This document shows, in pieces, positions 36,853-46,197 of a stretch of 64,000 nt of DNA. This DNA is from Paludisphaera soli. Lineage in GTDB: Bacteria; Planctomycetota; Planctomycetia; Isosphaerales; Isosphaeraceae. Within the stretch, counting starts at the first letter, position 1, and each line of letters begins with the position of its first letter. The stretch lies in contig NZ_JAALJI010000004.1 in assembly GCF_011064595.1 (NCBI RefSeq), positions 186,001 to 250,000 of the forward strand. The letters run 5' to 3'. The position numbers and the translations under genes are program-made. A model generated the notes under the pieces. It was not told where the DNA came from, searched no databases, and saw nothing but the letters and a program-made list of their open reading frames with translations.

Positions 36853-39467
36853 CCCGGCCGCCCCTCCGTATCACGCTCGGGCTCTCGGAACCCTCGCGCG
36901 ACGATGCCCTCGGGCGACCATCTCAGGAGGATCGCGCCGGCCTTCCAGGTCCTCAGGATCACGATATCCCCCCCTTCCAGGGGCGTCAACGCGTCCGCCG
37001 ATCCGGCGACCGGCGGCTTCTGGCTGACGGCGACGACCCGGGGCCGCGCCCACTCGAAGAGCCTCGGAGGGTTGGCCGCCCGGCCGCCGTGGTGAGGGGC
37101 GAGCAGCACGTCGATCGGCGGCTCGGGCTCGGGCCTCGCCAGCAGCTCGGACAGGCCGAGCTGCTCCAGGTCGCCGGTCAGGAGCAGGCGACGGCCCCGG
37201 TGCTCCACGTCCAGCACCAGGCTGCGGGCGTTGTCGGCCGCGCCGGGGGACCAGCCGGCCGGGGGGTGGACCGCCTCGAACCGCGTCGTCCCCGACCGCC
37301 AGACGGCCGGCGCGGCCAGCGTGCGGACGGGGACGCCCCGCTCGCCCAGCGTCGCCATCAGCTGCATCGCGGCCGGGTTGTCGCGGCCGACGAAGTCTGG
37401 GGGGACGACGACCTCGGCGACGGCGAATCGGTCGAGGAGGTCCGGCAGGCCGTCGAAGTGGTCCTGGTCGGCGTGGCTGAGGAACACGGCGTCGATCCGC
37501 GAGACCCCGCGCGACCAGAGCGCCGGGGCGACGATCCGGCGCCCGACCCCGGGATCGTCCATCTTCCCGCAATCATACAAGAACGTCTTCCCCTCGGGAG
37601 TCTGCACGACGATCGCCAGGCCGTGCCCGACCGCCAGGACGTCCGCCTCCAGGGTCGCCGGCCGCCGGCCGATCCCCGAGAAGGTCCAGCCCGGGAGGAA
37701 TCCCAGCACCAGGCCCCAGGCGATCCCTCGCGCCCACATCCAGCCCTTGCGAGGGCCCTCCCGGCGGGGACCGGCGTGCAACAGGTAGACGGCGACCGCC
37801 AGCAGGACGTAGAAGGCGAAGACCGAGCGCTCGGGCGGGCCGGGCGTGTACCAGTGCCCGCCGGGGACCGCCGCGCCCCACTTCACGACGACCTCGGAGA
37901 GCCCCAGCAGCCCGCCGACGACCCGGCCGAGAGCCCAGGCCGCCGGCCAGAGGCCCGCCGCCGCCATCGTCAGCTTGAGGGCCCCCGCCAGCAGGGCCAG
38001 CGAGGTCAGCGGCACCAGGGGGACGTTCAGGAGGATCCCCACCGGCGAGATCAGGTGGAATCGGAGCGCCGAGAGGGGCGCCGCCACGGCCCAGACGATC
38101 GCCGAGGCCATCGCGAGCTGCGCCGCCTGCCGCGAGACGAACCGTCGGAAGCGTTCGAGCGGCGTCCGGTTCCACGACTCCAACTCGTCGAGCGGGTCGG
38201 GGGGGCCGAACGCCCGCGCCCGCAAGGCCCCGAGCAGCCGCGTCGCCGGCGAGGTCAGCCAGATGAGGGCGACGACCGCGAGGAACGAGAGCTGGCAGCC
38301 GACGTCGAACAGGAAGGCGGGGTTGAACAGGATCGTCAGCGTCCCGGCCAGCGCCAGGGCGTCGCCGGCCCGCGCCTGCCGGCTCGCCGCCAGCGCCGCG
38401 CAGAACGAGACGGTCATGACCATCGACCGCGTGACCGACGGCGAGCAGCCGACGAGCATCGCGTACCAGATCGCCGAGAGCGCCACCAGCGCGTACCGCA
38501 GACGCCTGGGGACGCCGACGACCACCAGGACCATGCCGATCGCCCAGGCGAGCACCTGGAGCTGGAGCCCGGACACCGCCAGCAGGTGCGTGGTCCCGGT
38601 CCGGGCGAACGCGTCGTCGACCTCGGCGTCGATCTCGTCGCGGAGGCCCAGCACCAGGGCCGAGGCCAGCGGCGCGACGGCCGGGTCGAGCCCCTCGACC
38701 AGGCGATCCCGGCTCCAGGCCCGCAGGGAGCCGAGCCAGCCCCGCCGCCAGGACCAGGATCCTTCGGGGTCGGGCATGACGCCCGAGGGCTCGTCGACCC
38801 CCATCGTCAGCCGGATCCCTCGCGCCTGGAGGTGGGCGCGGCGGTCGAACTCGCCCGGGTTGAGCGGGCCGGCGACGCGAGCCAGCCGTCCCGCGACCTG
38901 CACGGGCTGGCCGGCGACCAGGTCCGAGCGGTCGCCCTGCACGAAGACGTCGGCCCGGCCCGTCGCCGGTCGGAACGTCGAGCCGTCGCTGACGGCGGCG
39001 ATGCGGAGCGTGAAGCGGGTCCGCTCGCGCGCGTCGTCGCCCGGCGAGCGGCCCTCGCGGCGGCGGAGGCCGACGACCTCCTCGACGTGGCCGCGGACCC
39101 AGGCCGGCGCCGGCGTCTCGTCCAGGACCGCCGCCAGGTCGTCGGGCGGGACGTCGAACCAGCGGAGGTGGTGATGGGCCCCGCCGGCCGCCGCGAGGGC
39201 CGCCGCCAGGGCCAGGCCGGAGATCCGGGGCCGCCGCGACGTCAGAAGCGCGACGGCCGCGAAGGCGACGAGCCAGGACGACCAGACGGCCGACCCCCAG
39301 GGGGCGAACCGGCGGTCCAGGACCGTCCCGACGACCAGGGCCGCCAGCACCGGCGCCATCGGCGCGACCGGCCAGCGCGGCGCCCGGTCGGGCCACGCCG
39401 CGGCCGTCGCCGCCGCGGCGCTTACTTGCCGAAGGTCAGGTAGATTTCCATGCTCGCGATCGCCCAC
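36849..39467 (-). CDS. comEC: ComEC/Rec2 family DNA-uptake channel protein
   Basis: This protein of up to 872 residues combines an N-terminal helical pair and OB-like domain, a central competence membrane domain (about ten helices, including LLAVSGLQLQVLAWAIGMVLVV and LVGCSPSVTRSMVM) and a C-terminal metallo-beta-lactamase domain with the metal motif FLSHADQDHFDG (near residue 665). ComEC forms the inner-membrane channel for single-stranded DNA in natural transformation. No pilus or other competence genes are nearby. The start is uncertain: GTG 39467 overlaps the upstream gene but keeps a conserved-looking segment, while ATG 39359 gives 836 residues without a Shine-Dalgarno. Confidence 0.92.
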   Translation of the reverse strand: MGDREHGNLPDLRQVSAAAATAAAWPDRAPRWPVAPMAPVLAALVVGTVLDRRFAPWGSAVWSSWLVAFAAVALLTSRRPRISGLALAAALAAAGGAHHHLRWFDVPPDDLAAVLDETPAPAWVRGHVEEVVGLRRREGRSPGDDARERTRFTLRIAAVSDGSTFRPATGRADVFVQGDRSDLVAGQPVQVAGRLARVAGPLNPGEFDRRAHLQARGIRLTMGVDEPSGVMPDPEGSWSWRRGWLGSLRAWSRDRLVEGLDPAVAPLASALVLGLRDEIDAEVDDAFARTGTTHLLAVSGLQLQVLAWAIGMVLVVVGVPRRLRYALVALSAIWYAMLVGCSPSVTRSMVMTVSFCAALAASRQARAGDALALAGTLTILFNPAFLFDVGCQLSFLAVVALIWLTSPATRLLGALRARAFGPPDPLDELESWNRTPLERFRRFVSRQAAQLAMASAIVWAVAAPLSALRFHLISPVGILLNVPLVPLTSLALLAGALKLTMAAAGLWPAAWALGRVVGGLLGLSEVVVKWGAAVPGGHWYTPGPPERSVFAFYVLLAVAVYLLHAGPRREGPRKGWMWARGIAWGLVLGFLPGWTFSGIGRRPATLEADVLAVGHGLAIVVQTPEGKTFLYDCGKMDDPGVGRRIVAPALWSRGVSRIDAVFLSHADQDHFDGLPDLLDRFAVAEVVVPPDFVGRDNPAAMQLMATLGERGVPVRTLAAPAVWRSGTTRFEAVHPPAGWSPGAADNARSLVLDVEHRGRRLLLTGDLEQLGLSELLARPEPEPPIDVLLAPHHGGRAANPPRLFEWARPRVVAVSQKPPVAGSADALTPLEGGDIVILRTWKAGAILLRWSPEGIVARGFREPERDTEGRPG

Positions 39468-39907
39468 TTCCCGTCCTTCTCGCGGCGAACCTGGTGGAAC
39501 GGGACCTTGATCGAGTCGGGCTTGAGCGAGTTCGTGTCGAACACCCCGCCGATCGTCAGCACGTCCGGGCTCACGAGCCGGGCATGCTCGACGGTGTTGC
39601 GGGACTTGATCGTCTCCGGGTTCTTGAACAGCTCGGCGTAGGCGGCCTCGACGGCGGCGCGGCCCTCGCGGACCTCGCGCACGAGCTTGCCGTCTTCCTT
39701 CTTGTACAGGGTGAGCACGGCGTCGTCGGCGTAGGTGGCCGCCATCGCGTGGGCGTCGAAGGTGTCGAAGATCGCCGCGCCTTCGGTCGTCACCTTCTCG
39801 GCGATCTTCCGGGCCGGAGCGTCGGCGTCGTCGGCGGCGACCGCCGTCGCGGACGTCGCCAGGGCCAGGGCCGCCAGCGCGAGGATGCGGGGGATCCAGC
39901 GGTTCAT
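39422..39907 (-). CDS. Exported SnoaL/NTF2-like protein
   Basis: This 161-residue protein has a signal peptide (RILALAALALATSATAVAA) and an NTF2-like cone fold: helix EKVTTEGAAIFDTFDAHAMAATYADDAVLT, then GRAAVEAAYAELFK and strands ending WAIASMEIYLT. The family includes SnoaL-like and SgcJ/EcaC-type proteins of diverse, often unknown function. The start ATG 39907 has GGAG seven bases upstream; longer in-frame starts lack support. It lies directly before comEC on the same strand. Confidence 0.82.
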   Translation of the reverse strand: MNRWIPRILALAALALATSATAVAADDADAPARKIAEKVTTEGAAIFDTFDAHAMAATYADDAVLTLYKKEDGKLVREVREGRAAVEAAYAELFKNPETIKSRNTVEHARLVSPDVLTIGGVFDTNSLKPDSIKVPFHQVRREKDGKWAIASMEIYLTFGK

Positions 39908-40339
39908 GATGAGGCTCCGATTCATTCCAGGGGTCGCGTCTTCGAACTCATCCCTCATTGGACCCCCCCCCGCCTCGCCATGCAACCCGACGCCGGGTGT
40001 CGGTCCTGGGAATCAGAGGTGCCAATCCGAAGAAATTCCGATCTCAGAGCCTTGTCGACGCCGATGCGGGATGATACCGTAAAGGTCGCTTCGTCTCTTC
40101 TCTCGACAAATTTCAAGACTATCCATCGCGTTCTCAAGTCGGGCCTTCCTCGGGCTCCCGTTCGTCGTCCGCCCTTGCGCGGTGCGTCGCGCGCCATCCC
40201 CCGAGCGAGCCGGTTCGATCCCCGTCGTTCGTCGGGGAGACGCGTCCCGGGACCGGGCGGCCCCGGCGGGGATCGGTCCTGAAGGGAGTCGTCCGGACCG
40301 TTCGGTTCTCGCTCCGCACAACCTGGAGAACGCGTCTTC
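39908..40339. other. Divergent intergenic region, NTF2-like / cytochrome fusion
   Basis: The 432 bases include an AT-richer stretch near 40060-40130 that is the most likely promoter zone for both genes. No hexamer pair with standard spacing and no gene is seen. Confidence 0.4.
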
Positions 40340-41725
40340 ATGGGGACTCGACGTTTCGAAGGGGCCGCTCGCACCGCGGCCCTCGTCCTGGCCTTCGCGA
40401 CGATCACGTCCTGGGCGGGATCCGCGCTCGGCGGCTCCTCGGGCTCGGCGCCGACCTACTGGGGCGACGTCCGGCCGATCCTCCAGGCCCGTTGCGTCGG
40501 CTGCCATCGCAAGGACAACGTCGCCCCCTTCCAGCTGGAGACCTACGGCCAGGCCCGCAAGCGGGCGCACGACCTGGCGGACGTCGCCGAGTCGCGCGTG
40601 ATGCCGCCGTGGAAGGCCAACCCCAAATTCGGCCCCGCGCTCAAACACGACCCCTCCCTGAGCGACGCCGAGATCGCCACCCTCCGCGCCTGGGCCGAAG
40701 CCGACGCCCCCGAGGGGGAGCCGAGCGGCGACGACCCGGCCGAGACGACGACCGCGGTCGCCGCCGGGGACGGGGCCTGGATCCTGGGCGAGCCCGACGT
40801 CGAGCTGGAGATGCTGGAGGAGTTCCAGGTCCCGGCCGACGGGCCGGACATCTATCGCTGCTTCGTCATCCCCTCCCGCCTCTCGCGCGACGTCTACATC
40901 TCGGCCGTCGAATACCTGCCCGGCAACCGCAAGGTCGTCCACCACATGATGGGGTTCCTGGACCTGAACGGCGGCGGCCGGCTGCGCGACAAGGCCGAGG
41001 CGGGGCCCGGCTATACCTCGTACTCCGGCGCGGGCGTCCCGGTCGACGGCGACCTCGGGGGCTTCGCGGCCGGCAACCAGGTGGTCCACCTCCCCGACGG
41101 CGTGGGCCGGCTGATCTCGCGAGGGTCCGACGTCATCCTCCAGGTCCACTACCATCCCACCGGCAAGCCCGAGGTCGACCGCTCCCGGATCGGCCTGCAC
41201 CTCTGCCGCAAGCCGGTGGAGCAGTCGATCCACTGGGCCAACGCCACCAACGACAAGCTCCGGCTCCCGGCCGGCGATCCCAACGTCGAGATCAAGGCGG
41301 ACTGGTACGTCCCCGTCGACGTCGAGGCCCTGGCCGTCACCCCCCACATGCATCAGCTCGGCCGCGACTTCCGCATGACCGCGACCCTGCCCGACGGCTC
41401 CAACCGCGACCTGATCGACATCCCCGCCTGGGACCCCGCCTGGCAGAACACCTTCTACTTCAAGGAGCGGATCCCGCTCCCCAAAGGGTCCACGGTCCAC
41501 GTCGTCGCCCACTTCGACAACTCGGCCCACCCCCGGAACCCCCACAGCCCGCCCAAACTCGTGACCTGGGGACCGGCCGCCACCGACGAGATGCTCGTCG
41601 GCTATATCGGGGTGGTCAAGAAGGGGCAGGACCTCACCCGAGGGGGCCAGAAGGACGACCTGTTCCAGATCCTGGCCAAGCAGTATTACCGCAAGGCCGT
41701 CCGCGAACGCTTCGCCCGGCGATGA
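40340..41725 (+). CDS. Cytochrome c / copper type II monooxygenase-like fusion protein
   Basis: This 461-residue exported protein has a signal peptide (AALVLAFATITSWAGSALG). Next is a class I cytochrome c domain with a heme site CVGCH (Cys52, Cys55, His56) and a distal methionine in SRVMPPW. Then comes a domain like the copper type II ascorbate-dependent monooxygenases. Candidate copper ligands are VVHHMM (near residue 201), HYHPTG (near 270), TPHMHQLGR (near 335) and a late methionine in TDEM (near 417). The fusion suggests that heme passes electrons to the copper centres in place of ascorbate (inference). The reaction is unknown. The start is ATG 40340 with GGAG upstream. Confidence 0.88.
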   Translation: MGTRRFEGAARTAALVLAFATITSWAGSALGGSSGSAPTYWGDVRPILQARCVGCHRKDNVAPFQLETYGQARKRAHDLADVAESRVMPPWKANPKFGPALKHDPSLSDAEIATLRAWAEADAPEGEPSGDDPAETTTAVAAGDGAWILGEPDVELEMLEEFQVPADGPDIYRCFVIPSRLSRDVYISAVEYLPGNRKVVHHMMGFLDLNGGGRLRDKAEAGPGYTSYSGAGVPVDGDLGGFAAGNQVVHLPDGVGRLISRGSDVILQVHYHPTGKPEVDRSRIGLHLCRKPVEQSIHWANATNDKLRLPAGDPNVEIKADWYVPVDVEALAVTPHMHQLGRDFRMTATLPDGSNRDLIDIPAWDPAWQNTFYFKERIPLPKGSTVHVVAHFDNSAHPRNPHSPPKLVTWGPAATDEMLVGYIGVVKKGQDLTRGGQKDDLFQILAKQYYRKAVRERFARR

Positions 41726-41874
41726 CCGCGGGGGCGTCCGGCGCACCCGGCCGGACCTCTTCTCGGCCCGATCGGCTTGATCTCGGGCGGGTTCCGGGCG
41801 ATCATGGAGATGTCGGAGGCGATCGGTCCCGGTCGCCTGGGATGCTTGGTCTTTCCCCAGAGACGCCAACCATC

Positions 41875-42237
41875 ATGAAGCGCGCCCTCTCGTTGACCGC
41901 CTTCGCCCTGGTCTCGGCGGCCTTCGCCAGCCCGGCCTCGGCCCAGTTCGGCGGCCTCGCCGACCAGATCCAAGGGCAAGCCAAGTCCCAGGTCTCCAAC
42001 CAGAAGAAGTATTCCACCGCACCCCGGCGGTCCAACATGTCCGCCCCGAAGGCCCGTCCCAACTACGGGGGGACGGACGGCACGGGCCGGTTCGACATGT
42101 CGGGCCGCTCGGTCTCCGGCTACTTCTCGGTACGCGACCGCACGACCAGCTTCTCGACCCGCTACGACACCGACCCCGGACGTCGGTCGCGCAGCACCTA
42201 TCGCCCGCCGACCTCCGCGGTCACCCGCCGCCCCTGA
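41875..42237 (+). CDS. Small exported basic protein, unknown function
   Basis: This 120-residue protein has a clear signal peptide (MKRALSLTAFALVSAAFASP, cleavage near ASA). The mature part is polar, basic and Ser/Thr/Arg/Tyr-rich, probably disordered (NMSAPKARPNYGGTDGTG; RDRTTSFSTRYDTDPGRRSR). No family is recognised. It lies 149 bases after the cytochrome fusion gene on the same strand. No strong Shine-Dalgarno precedes ATG 41875. Confidence 0.68.
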   Translation: MKRALSLTAFALVSAAFASPASAQFGGLADQIQGQAKSQVSNQKKYSTAPRRSNMSAPKARPNYGGTDGTGRFDMSGRSVSGYFSVRDRTTSFSTRYDTDPGRRSRSTYRPPTSAVTRRP

Positions 42238-42258
42238 CCGCCCCCGCGCTCGCGGCCC

Positions 42259-42792
42259 TCAGCCTTCGGGCCGCGATCGCACCCGCCAGGCCCGGCGCTG
42301 GAAATGGTAGATCAGCAGCCCCAGGCCGATCAGGAAGACCGCCATCAGCCCCATCCCCTCGGAGAGGGGAAGGCGGGGAGGCTGAACGCGGTTGGCGCGG
42401 ACGGTCAGCAGGTGCAGCCCCACGAACAGCCCGGTGGCCAGGGAGGCCGTCCCCAGCCCGAAGGCCAGCAGCTTGGCGTACGCCTCGTCGCGACGTTCGG
42501 GCGCGAGCCAGTACTCGCGGTCCGGGATGTTCAGCAGCGAGTCGGGCAGATGCCGCGACAGCGCGAGGGGTGCCACGCAGAGGATCGAGGTCAGCGCCGC
42601 CCCGCCCAGCAGCGACGCCGCATAGGCCGGGCGTGACGACCAACCGTCGGCCCGGCCCGACGCGGTGAAGTGCGACGCCACCCGATCCGGGAGCGTCGCG
42701 TAGGTGGTCGCGATCGCGACGGCCAGGGTCCCGTGCGTCAGGAGCAGGGCGAGAAGCCCCCGTCGGACGCCTCGCGAGGCCGGGGCGTTCAC
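42259..42792 (-). CDS. DUF1648-type membrane protein
   Basis: This 177-residue membrane protein has four hydrophobic segments (LLALLLTHGTLAVAIATTYA, YAASLLGGAALTSILCVAPLAL, LAFGLGTASLATGLFVGLHLL, GMGLMAVFLIGLGLLIYHF). After helix 1 it has the DUF1648 signature LPDRVASHFTASGRADGW. The molecular role is unknown; DUF1648 also occurs in SdpI-type immunity proteins. It starts with GTG 42792, overlapping the ftsK stop by four bases (GTGA), so it is coupled to ftsK. Confidence 0.8.
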   Translation of the reverse strand: MNAPASRGVRRGLLALLLTHGTLAVAIATTYATLPDRVASHFTASGRADGWSSRPAYAASLLGGAALTSILCVAPLALSRHLPDSLLNIPDREYWLAPERRDEAYAKLLAFGLGTASLATGLFVGLHLLTVRANRVQPPRLPLSEGMGLMAVFLIGLGLLIYHFQRRAWRVRSRPEG

Positions 42793-45140
42793 GCCGCCGC
42801 CTCGTTGGAGTCGCCGGCGTCGCCGCCGGGCTCGCCGCCGCCTTTCATCGCCTCCCACTCTTCCCAGGAGAAGAGGACCTCGCGGGCCGAGCCGCTCTTG
42901 AATTCGCCGACGATGCCGTCCTCGGCCATGAAGTCGATGAGCCGCGAGGCCCGACCGTAGCCGATCCCCAGCGCCCGCTGGAGCAGCGAGCATGAGCCGC
43001 GGCCTTCGCGGACGACGATCTCGATGGCCGGCTCGTACAGGTCGTCTCGCTCCTTGAGCGCCGCGCCGCGTTCCTTGCCCGAGGGGCCGCCGCCCACCTT
43101 GAGCTGCATCATCTCGCGGCTGTACTCGGCCGGGTACTGGCTCAGGTAGTCGGTGACCCGGTTGAGTTCGGCGTCGGAGACGTAGGTCCCCTGGGCCCGG
43201 ACGATCTGCGAGGTGCCGGGGATCAGGAAGAGCATGTCGCCGTTGCCCAGCAGCTTGTCCGCCCCCATCTCGTCGAGGACGACCCGCGAGTCGCTCCGGC
43301 TGGCGACCTGGAAGGCGATCCGCGCGGGCATGTTGCCCTTGATGAGGCCCGTCACGACGTCGACCGTCGGCTTCTGGGTCGCCAGGATCAGGTGCATCCC
43401 CACGGCGCGGGACTTCTGCGCGAGGCGGACGATGTGCTGCTCCACCTCCTTGCCGGCGGTCATCATCAGCTCGGCGATCTCGTCGGCGACGATCACGATG
43501 TAGGGCATGAAGGTCGGGATACGCTGCGCGTCGTCGTCGTCCTCGGGCTGCATCCGCTCGAGGATCTCGTCCGGGCTCAGGGCGTTGAACGAGGAGATGT
43601 TCCGCACCCCGGCGCGGGCGAGGTAGCCGTAGCGCTCGTCCATCTTGTCGCAGGCCCAGGCCAGGATGGACTCGGCCTTCTTCATGTCGGTGACGACCGG
43701 GTGCATCAGGTGCGGGATCTTCTTGAACTGCGACAGCTCGACCACCTTGGGGTCGATCATGATCATCTTGACCTCGTCGGGCCGACGGGTCATCAGGATC
43801 GACAGGATCATCGCGTTGAGGCAGACCGACTTGCCCGTCCCGGTCCGGCCGGCGATGAGCAGGTGGGGCATGTCGGCCATGTCGAACGCCATGGGCGTCC
43901 CCTTCACGTCCTTGCCCAGGAACAGGGGGATGCGGCACTTGGCCCCCATGTTCGCGACGCCCTCGATCACCTCGCCGAGGCGCACCATCGTCCGCCGCTC
44001 GTTCGGGACCTCGATGCCGACCGTGGTCCGGCCCGGGATCGGCGCGACGATCCGGACCGTCGGCACGGCCAGGGCGCGGGCGAGGTCGTCGGAGAGGCTG
44101 GCGACGCGGGAGACCCGGAGGCCCGCCTCCAGCTCGATCTCGAACTGGGTGATGACCGGCCCGGTGTCGATCTGGACCACCCGGACCTGGAACCCGAAGT
44201 CCAGCAGCGTCCGCTCCAGGAGCATCGCGCGGGCGTGGATCTGGGCCTCGTGCTCCTGCACGGGCGTCGGCGAGGCCGGCTCCAGCAGCTCGAACGGCGG
44301 GAGCTGGAACGGCGAGTCGGGGTCCACCCGGGGATACGCGGGGCCCGAGTGGGCGACGGCCGTCCCCTGCGGCTGGGCGGGACGGGTCGTCGCGGGGACC
44401 GACGGCGCCCGCTGGACGATCGGGCCGGGCCGGGTCGCGACCTCGGTCACCACGGCGCCCGCTCGGGCCAACGCCGGTCGCGGGGCGTGGGCGTGCTCGA
44501 CGCCCAGCGGGCCGGGGGCGGCCTGCCATTCGGCCAGGGCCGGCACGCCGGCGTGGCCGGGCTGGGCGGCCTCGCGGCGGCCTCGGCGCAGGCGGCCGGG
44601 GAGCAGGGCGGACAGCTCCTGGGCGGGGAGCGTGACCAACAGCTCCTGGCAGAGCGCCGCGCCTAGGAGGGCGGCGGCGAACAGGATCAGGAGCAGGCCG
44701 GCCAGGCCGAAGTGCGCCTCCAGCGCGGTCGCGGCCATCGCGCCGGCGTAGCCGCCGGGGCCGACCGGCGCGCTGGGACGCAGCCCCGCGGCGAACTTGT
44801 CGACGAGGGCGGCCGCGACGACCAGGACCAGCGACAGGCCGACCGCCGGGCCGACCGCGTCATGGACGCGGCGACCGCGCGCCACCAGCAGGTTGAGCGC
44901 CGCCAGGGCCGCCAGCCCGAGCCAGGAGGCCCAGCCGAAGGTCTGGTAGGCCGCCTCGGCCAGCCGGGCCCCGACGGGCCCGCAGGGGTTCGACGGCGCG
45001 ACGGCCGCGGCACTCCCCTCGGCGGGGCGGGGCGTCGCGTCGGCCGGGTCGTAGCCGGCGAGGCTCAGCGCCAGGAACAGGTTGACGATCAGGAAGGCGA
45101 GCCCGGGGGCCGAGCGGTAGAGGCGCTGTCGCAGAAGCAT
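42789..45140 (-). CDS. ftsK: DNA translocase FtsK/SpoIIIE
   Basis: This 783-residue septal DNA pump coordinates chromosome segregation with division. Four N-terminal membrane helices (up to about residue 170) are followed by a Pro-rich linker. The RecA-like motor has Walker A AGRTGTGKS (near 430-438) and Walker B YIVIVADE (near 550), with the FtsK-typical SRVDSRVVLD-like segment (ASRSDSRVVLDEMGADKLLG). A C-terminal winged-helix gamma domain that reads KOPS-type sites follows (LLQRALGIGYGRASRLIDFMAEDGIVG). ATG 45140 follows a G-rich Shine-Dalgarno. It lies 150 bases after rpoZ and is coupled to the DUF1648 gene. Confidence 0.96.
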   Translation of the reverse strand: MLLRQRLYRSAPGLAFLIVNLFLALSLAGYDPADATPRPAEGSAAAVAPSNPCGPVGARLAEAAYQTFGWASWLGLAALAALNLLVARGRRVHDAVGPAVGLSLVLVVAAALVDKFAAGLRPSAPVGPGGYAGAMAATALEAHFGLAGLLLILFAAALLGAALCQELLVTLPAQELSALLPGRLRRGRREAAQPGHAGVPALAEWQAAPGPLGVEHAHAPRPALARAGAVVTEVATRPGPIVQRAPSVPATTRPAQPQGTAVAHSGPAYPRVDPDSPFQLPPFELLEPASPTPVQEHEAQIHARAMLLERTLLDFGFQVRVVQIDTGPVITQFEIELEAGLRVSRVASLSDDLARALAVPTVRIVAPIPGRTTVGIEVPNERRTMVRLGEVIEGVANMGAKCRIPLFLGKDVKGTPMAFDMADMPHLLIAGRTGTGKSVCLNAMILSILMTRRPDEVKMIMIDPKVVELSQFKKIPHLMHPVVTDMKKAESILAWACDKMDERYGYLARAGVRNISSFNALSPDEILERMQPEDDDDAQRIPTFMPYIVIVADEIAELMMTAGKEVEQHIVRLAQKSRAVGMHLILATQKPTVDVVTGLIKGNMPARIAFQVASRSDSRVVLDEMGADKLLGNGDMLFLIPGTSQIVRAQGTYVSDAELNRVTDYLSQYPAEYSREMMQLKVGGGPSGKERGAALKERDDLYEPAIEIVVREGRGSCSLLQRALGIGYGRASRLIDFMAEDGIVGEFKSGSAREVLFSWEEWEAMKGGGEPGGDAGDSNEAAA

Positions 45141-45290
45141 GAGTCCCCCCGAACGTCCCGGCCGGCCGCGGGGGGCCGGCGCAGGATCGCACCAGATCGA
45201 TGACGGAGTCGGCATCCCCTGTCATCGGTCGGGCCGCCGCGCCGGCTTCGGGGGAATCGGGCGCGGGGCGGATTCAGGCTCGGGCGCTGC

Positions 45291-45563
45291 TCATTCCGAC
45301 GACTGGGTAAGATCGACGGTCCCGCCGTCGGCCTCGTAGTCCTCGGTCGGCTCGTTGGTCTGGAGCTGGCCGGTCATGTCCAGGTAGATCTTGTCCTGCA
45401 TGATCTCCTGGATGACCATCGAAATCTTGTCCAGGCCGCGGCCGTCGATCAGCGGCCTCGCCCCCTGGTTGAGGGCGATCATCCGCTTCTGGATCAGGGT
45501 GGAGAGCTTGAAGCGCCCGCCGACCTTGTTGACGATCTCTTCTTCCTTCAGTTCTTCAATCAT
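45291..45563 (-). CDS. rpoZ: RNA polymerase omega subunit
   Basis: This 90-residue protein stabilises the beta' subunit of RNA polymerase. The omega motif is visible at residues 14-37 ([20 protein letters not shown]), followed by the central helix ([16 protein letters not shown]) and an acidic tail. The position after gmk is the classical gmk-rpoZ arrangement; the first eight bases overlap gmk. A GTG at 45581 would add six residues, but ATG 45563 begins at the usual point. Confidence 0.9.
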   Translation of the reverse strand: MIEELKEEEIVNKVGGRFKLSTLIQKRMIALNQGARPLIDGRGLDKISMVIQEIMQDKIYLDMTGQLQTNEPTEDYEADGGTVDLTQSSE

Positions 45564-46197
45564 GGCCGATCCCGTCTCCACATTGGTAACGCGCGAGCGT
45601 CGCGACGAGCGCGTCGACGCACGAATCGAGGTCGTCGTTCACGAGCTGGACGTCGTAGCCGCGGGCGGCTTCGATCTCATAGCGGGCGTTCGCCATCCGC
45701 CGGGCGATGGTCGCGTCGTCGTCGGCCCCCCGGTCTCGCAGCCGCTTCTCCAGCGAGTCGAGCGAGGGGGCCTGGATGAAGACGAGCAGGGCGTTGGGGA
45801 CCTTCGACCGCACCTGGAAGCCCCCCTGGACGTCGATCACCAGGATCACGCAGATCCCCCGGGCGAGCGCCTCCCGAACCGGCACGGCCGGGGTCCCGTA
45901 GCACGCGCCGTGGACCTCGGCGGATTCCAGCAGCTCGTCCCGGTGGGACTCGAACTCGTCGGGGGAGAGGAAGAGGTAGTCGCGGCCGTGGACCTCCCCC
46001 TCGCGGGGCGCGCGGGTGGTCGCCGAGATCGACCGTTCGACCTTCGGCCCGACGCGGTCGAGCAGGCGTTCGACGATCGTGCTCTTCCCCGCGCCCGAGG
46101 CCCCCGACAGCACGACCAGCCGCCCCGGCAGCGATCCCCAGTCGACCCCGTTCGTCCGATCGGACTCCACGCCCACGGCCGCCCCCTTGATGGTCAT
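45556..46197 (-). CDS. gmk: Guanylate kinase
   Basis: The enzyme phosphorylates GMP to GDP with ATP, an essential nucleotide step. The 213-residue protein has the P-loop GASGAGKS (residues 32-39), the GMP-binding region [19 protein letters not shown] and the core [14 protein letters not shown]. It begins 4 bases inside yicC (ATGA overlap) and ends inside rpoZ, so all three are translationally coupled. The N-terminal 26 residues form a short extension compared with typical members. Confidence 0.96.
   Translation of the reverse strand: MTIKGAAVGVESDRTNGVDWGSLPGRLVVLSGASGAGKSTIVERLLDRVGPKVERSISATTRAPREGEVHGRDYLFLSPDEFESHRDELLESAEVHGACYGTPAVPVREALARGICVILVIDVQGGFQVRSKVPNALLVFIQAPSLDSLEKRLRDRGADDDATIARRMANARYEIEAARGYDVQLVNDDLDSCVDALVATLARYQCGDGIGHD

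Noticed and set aside
39359-39467. comEC starting at the internal ATG 39359
   Set aside because: Kept only as an alternative: no Shine-Dalgarno, and it removes a segment that resembles the usual ComEC N-terminus.
40205-40225. tRNA T-arm-like GGTTCGATCCC sequence
   Set aside because: No acceptor, D or anticodon stems can be formed around it.
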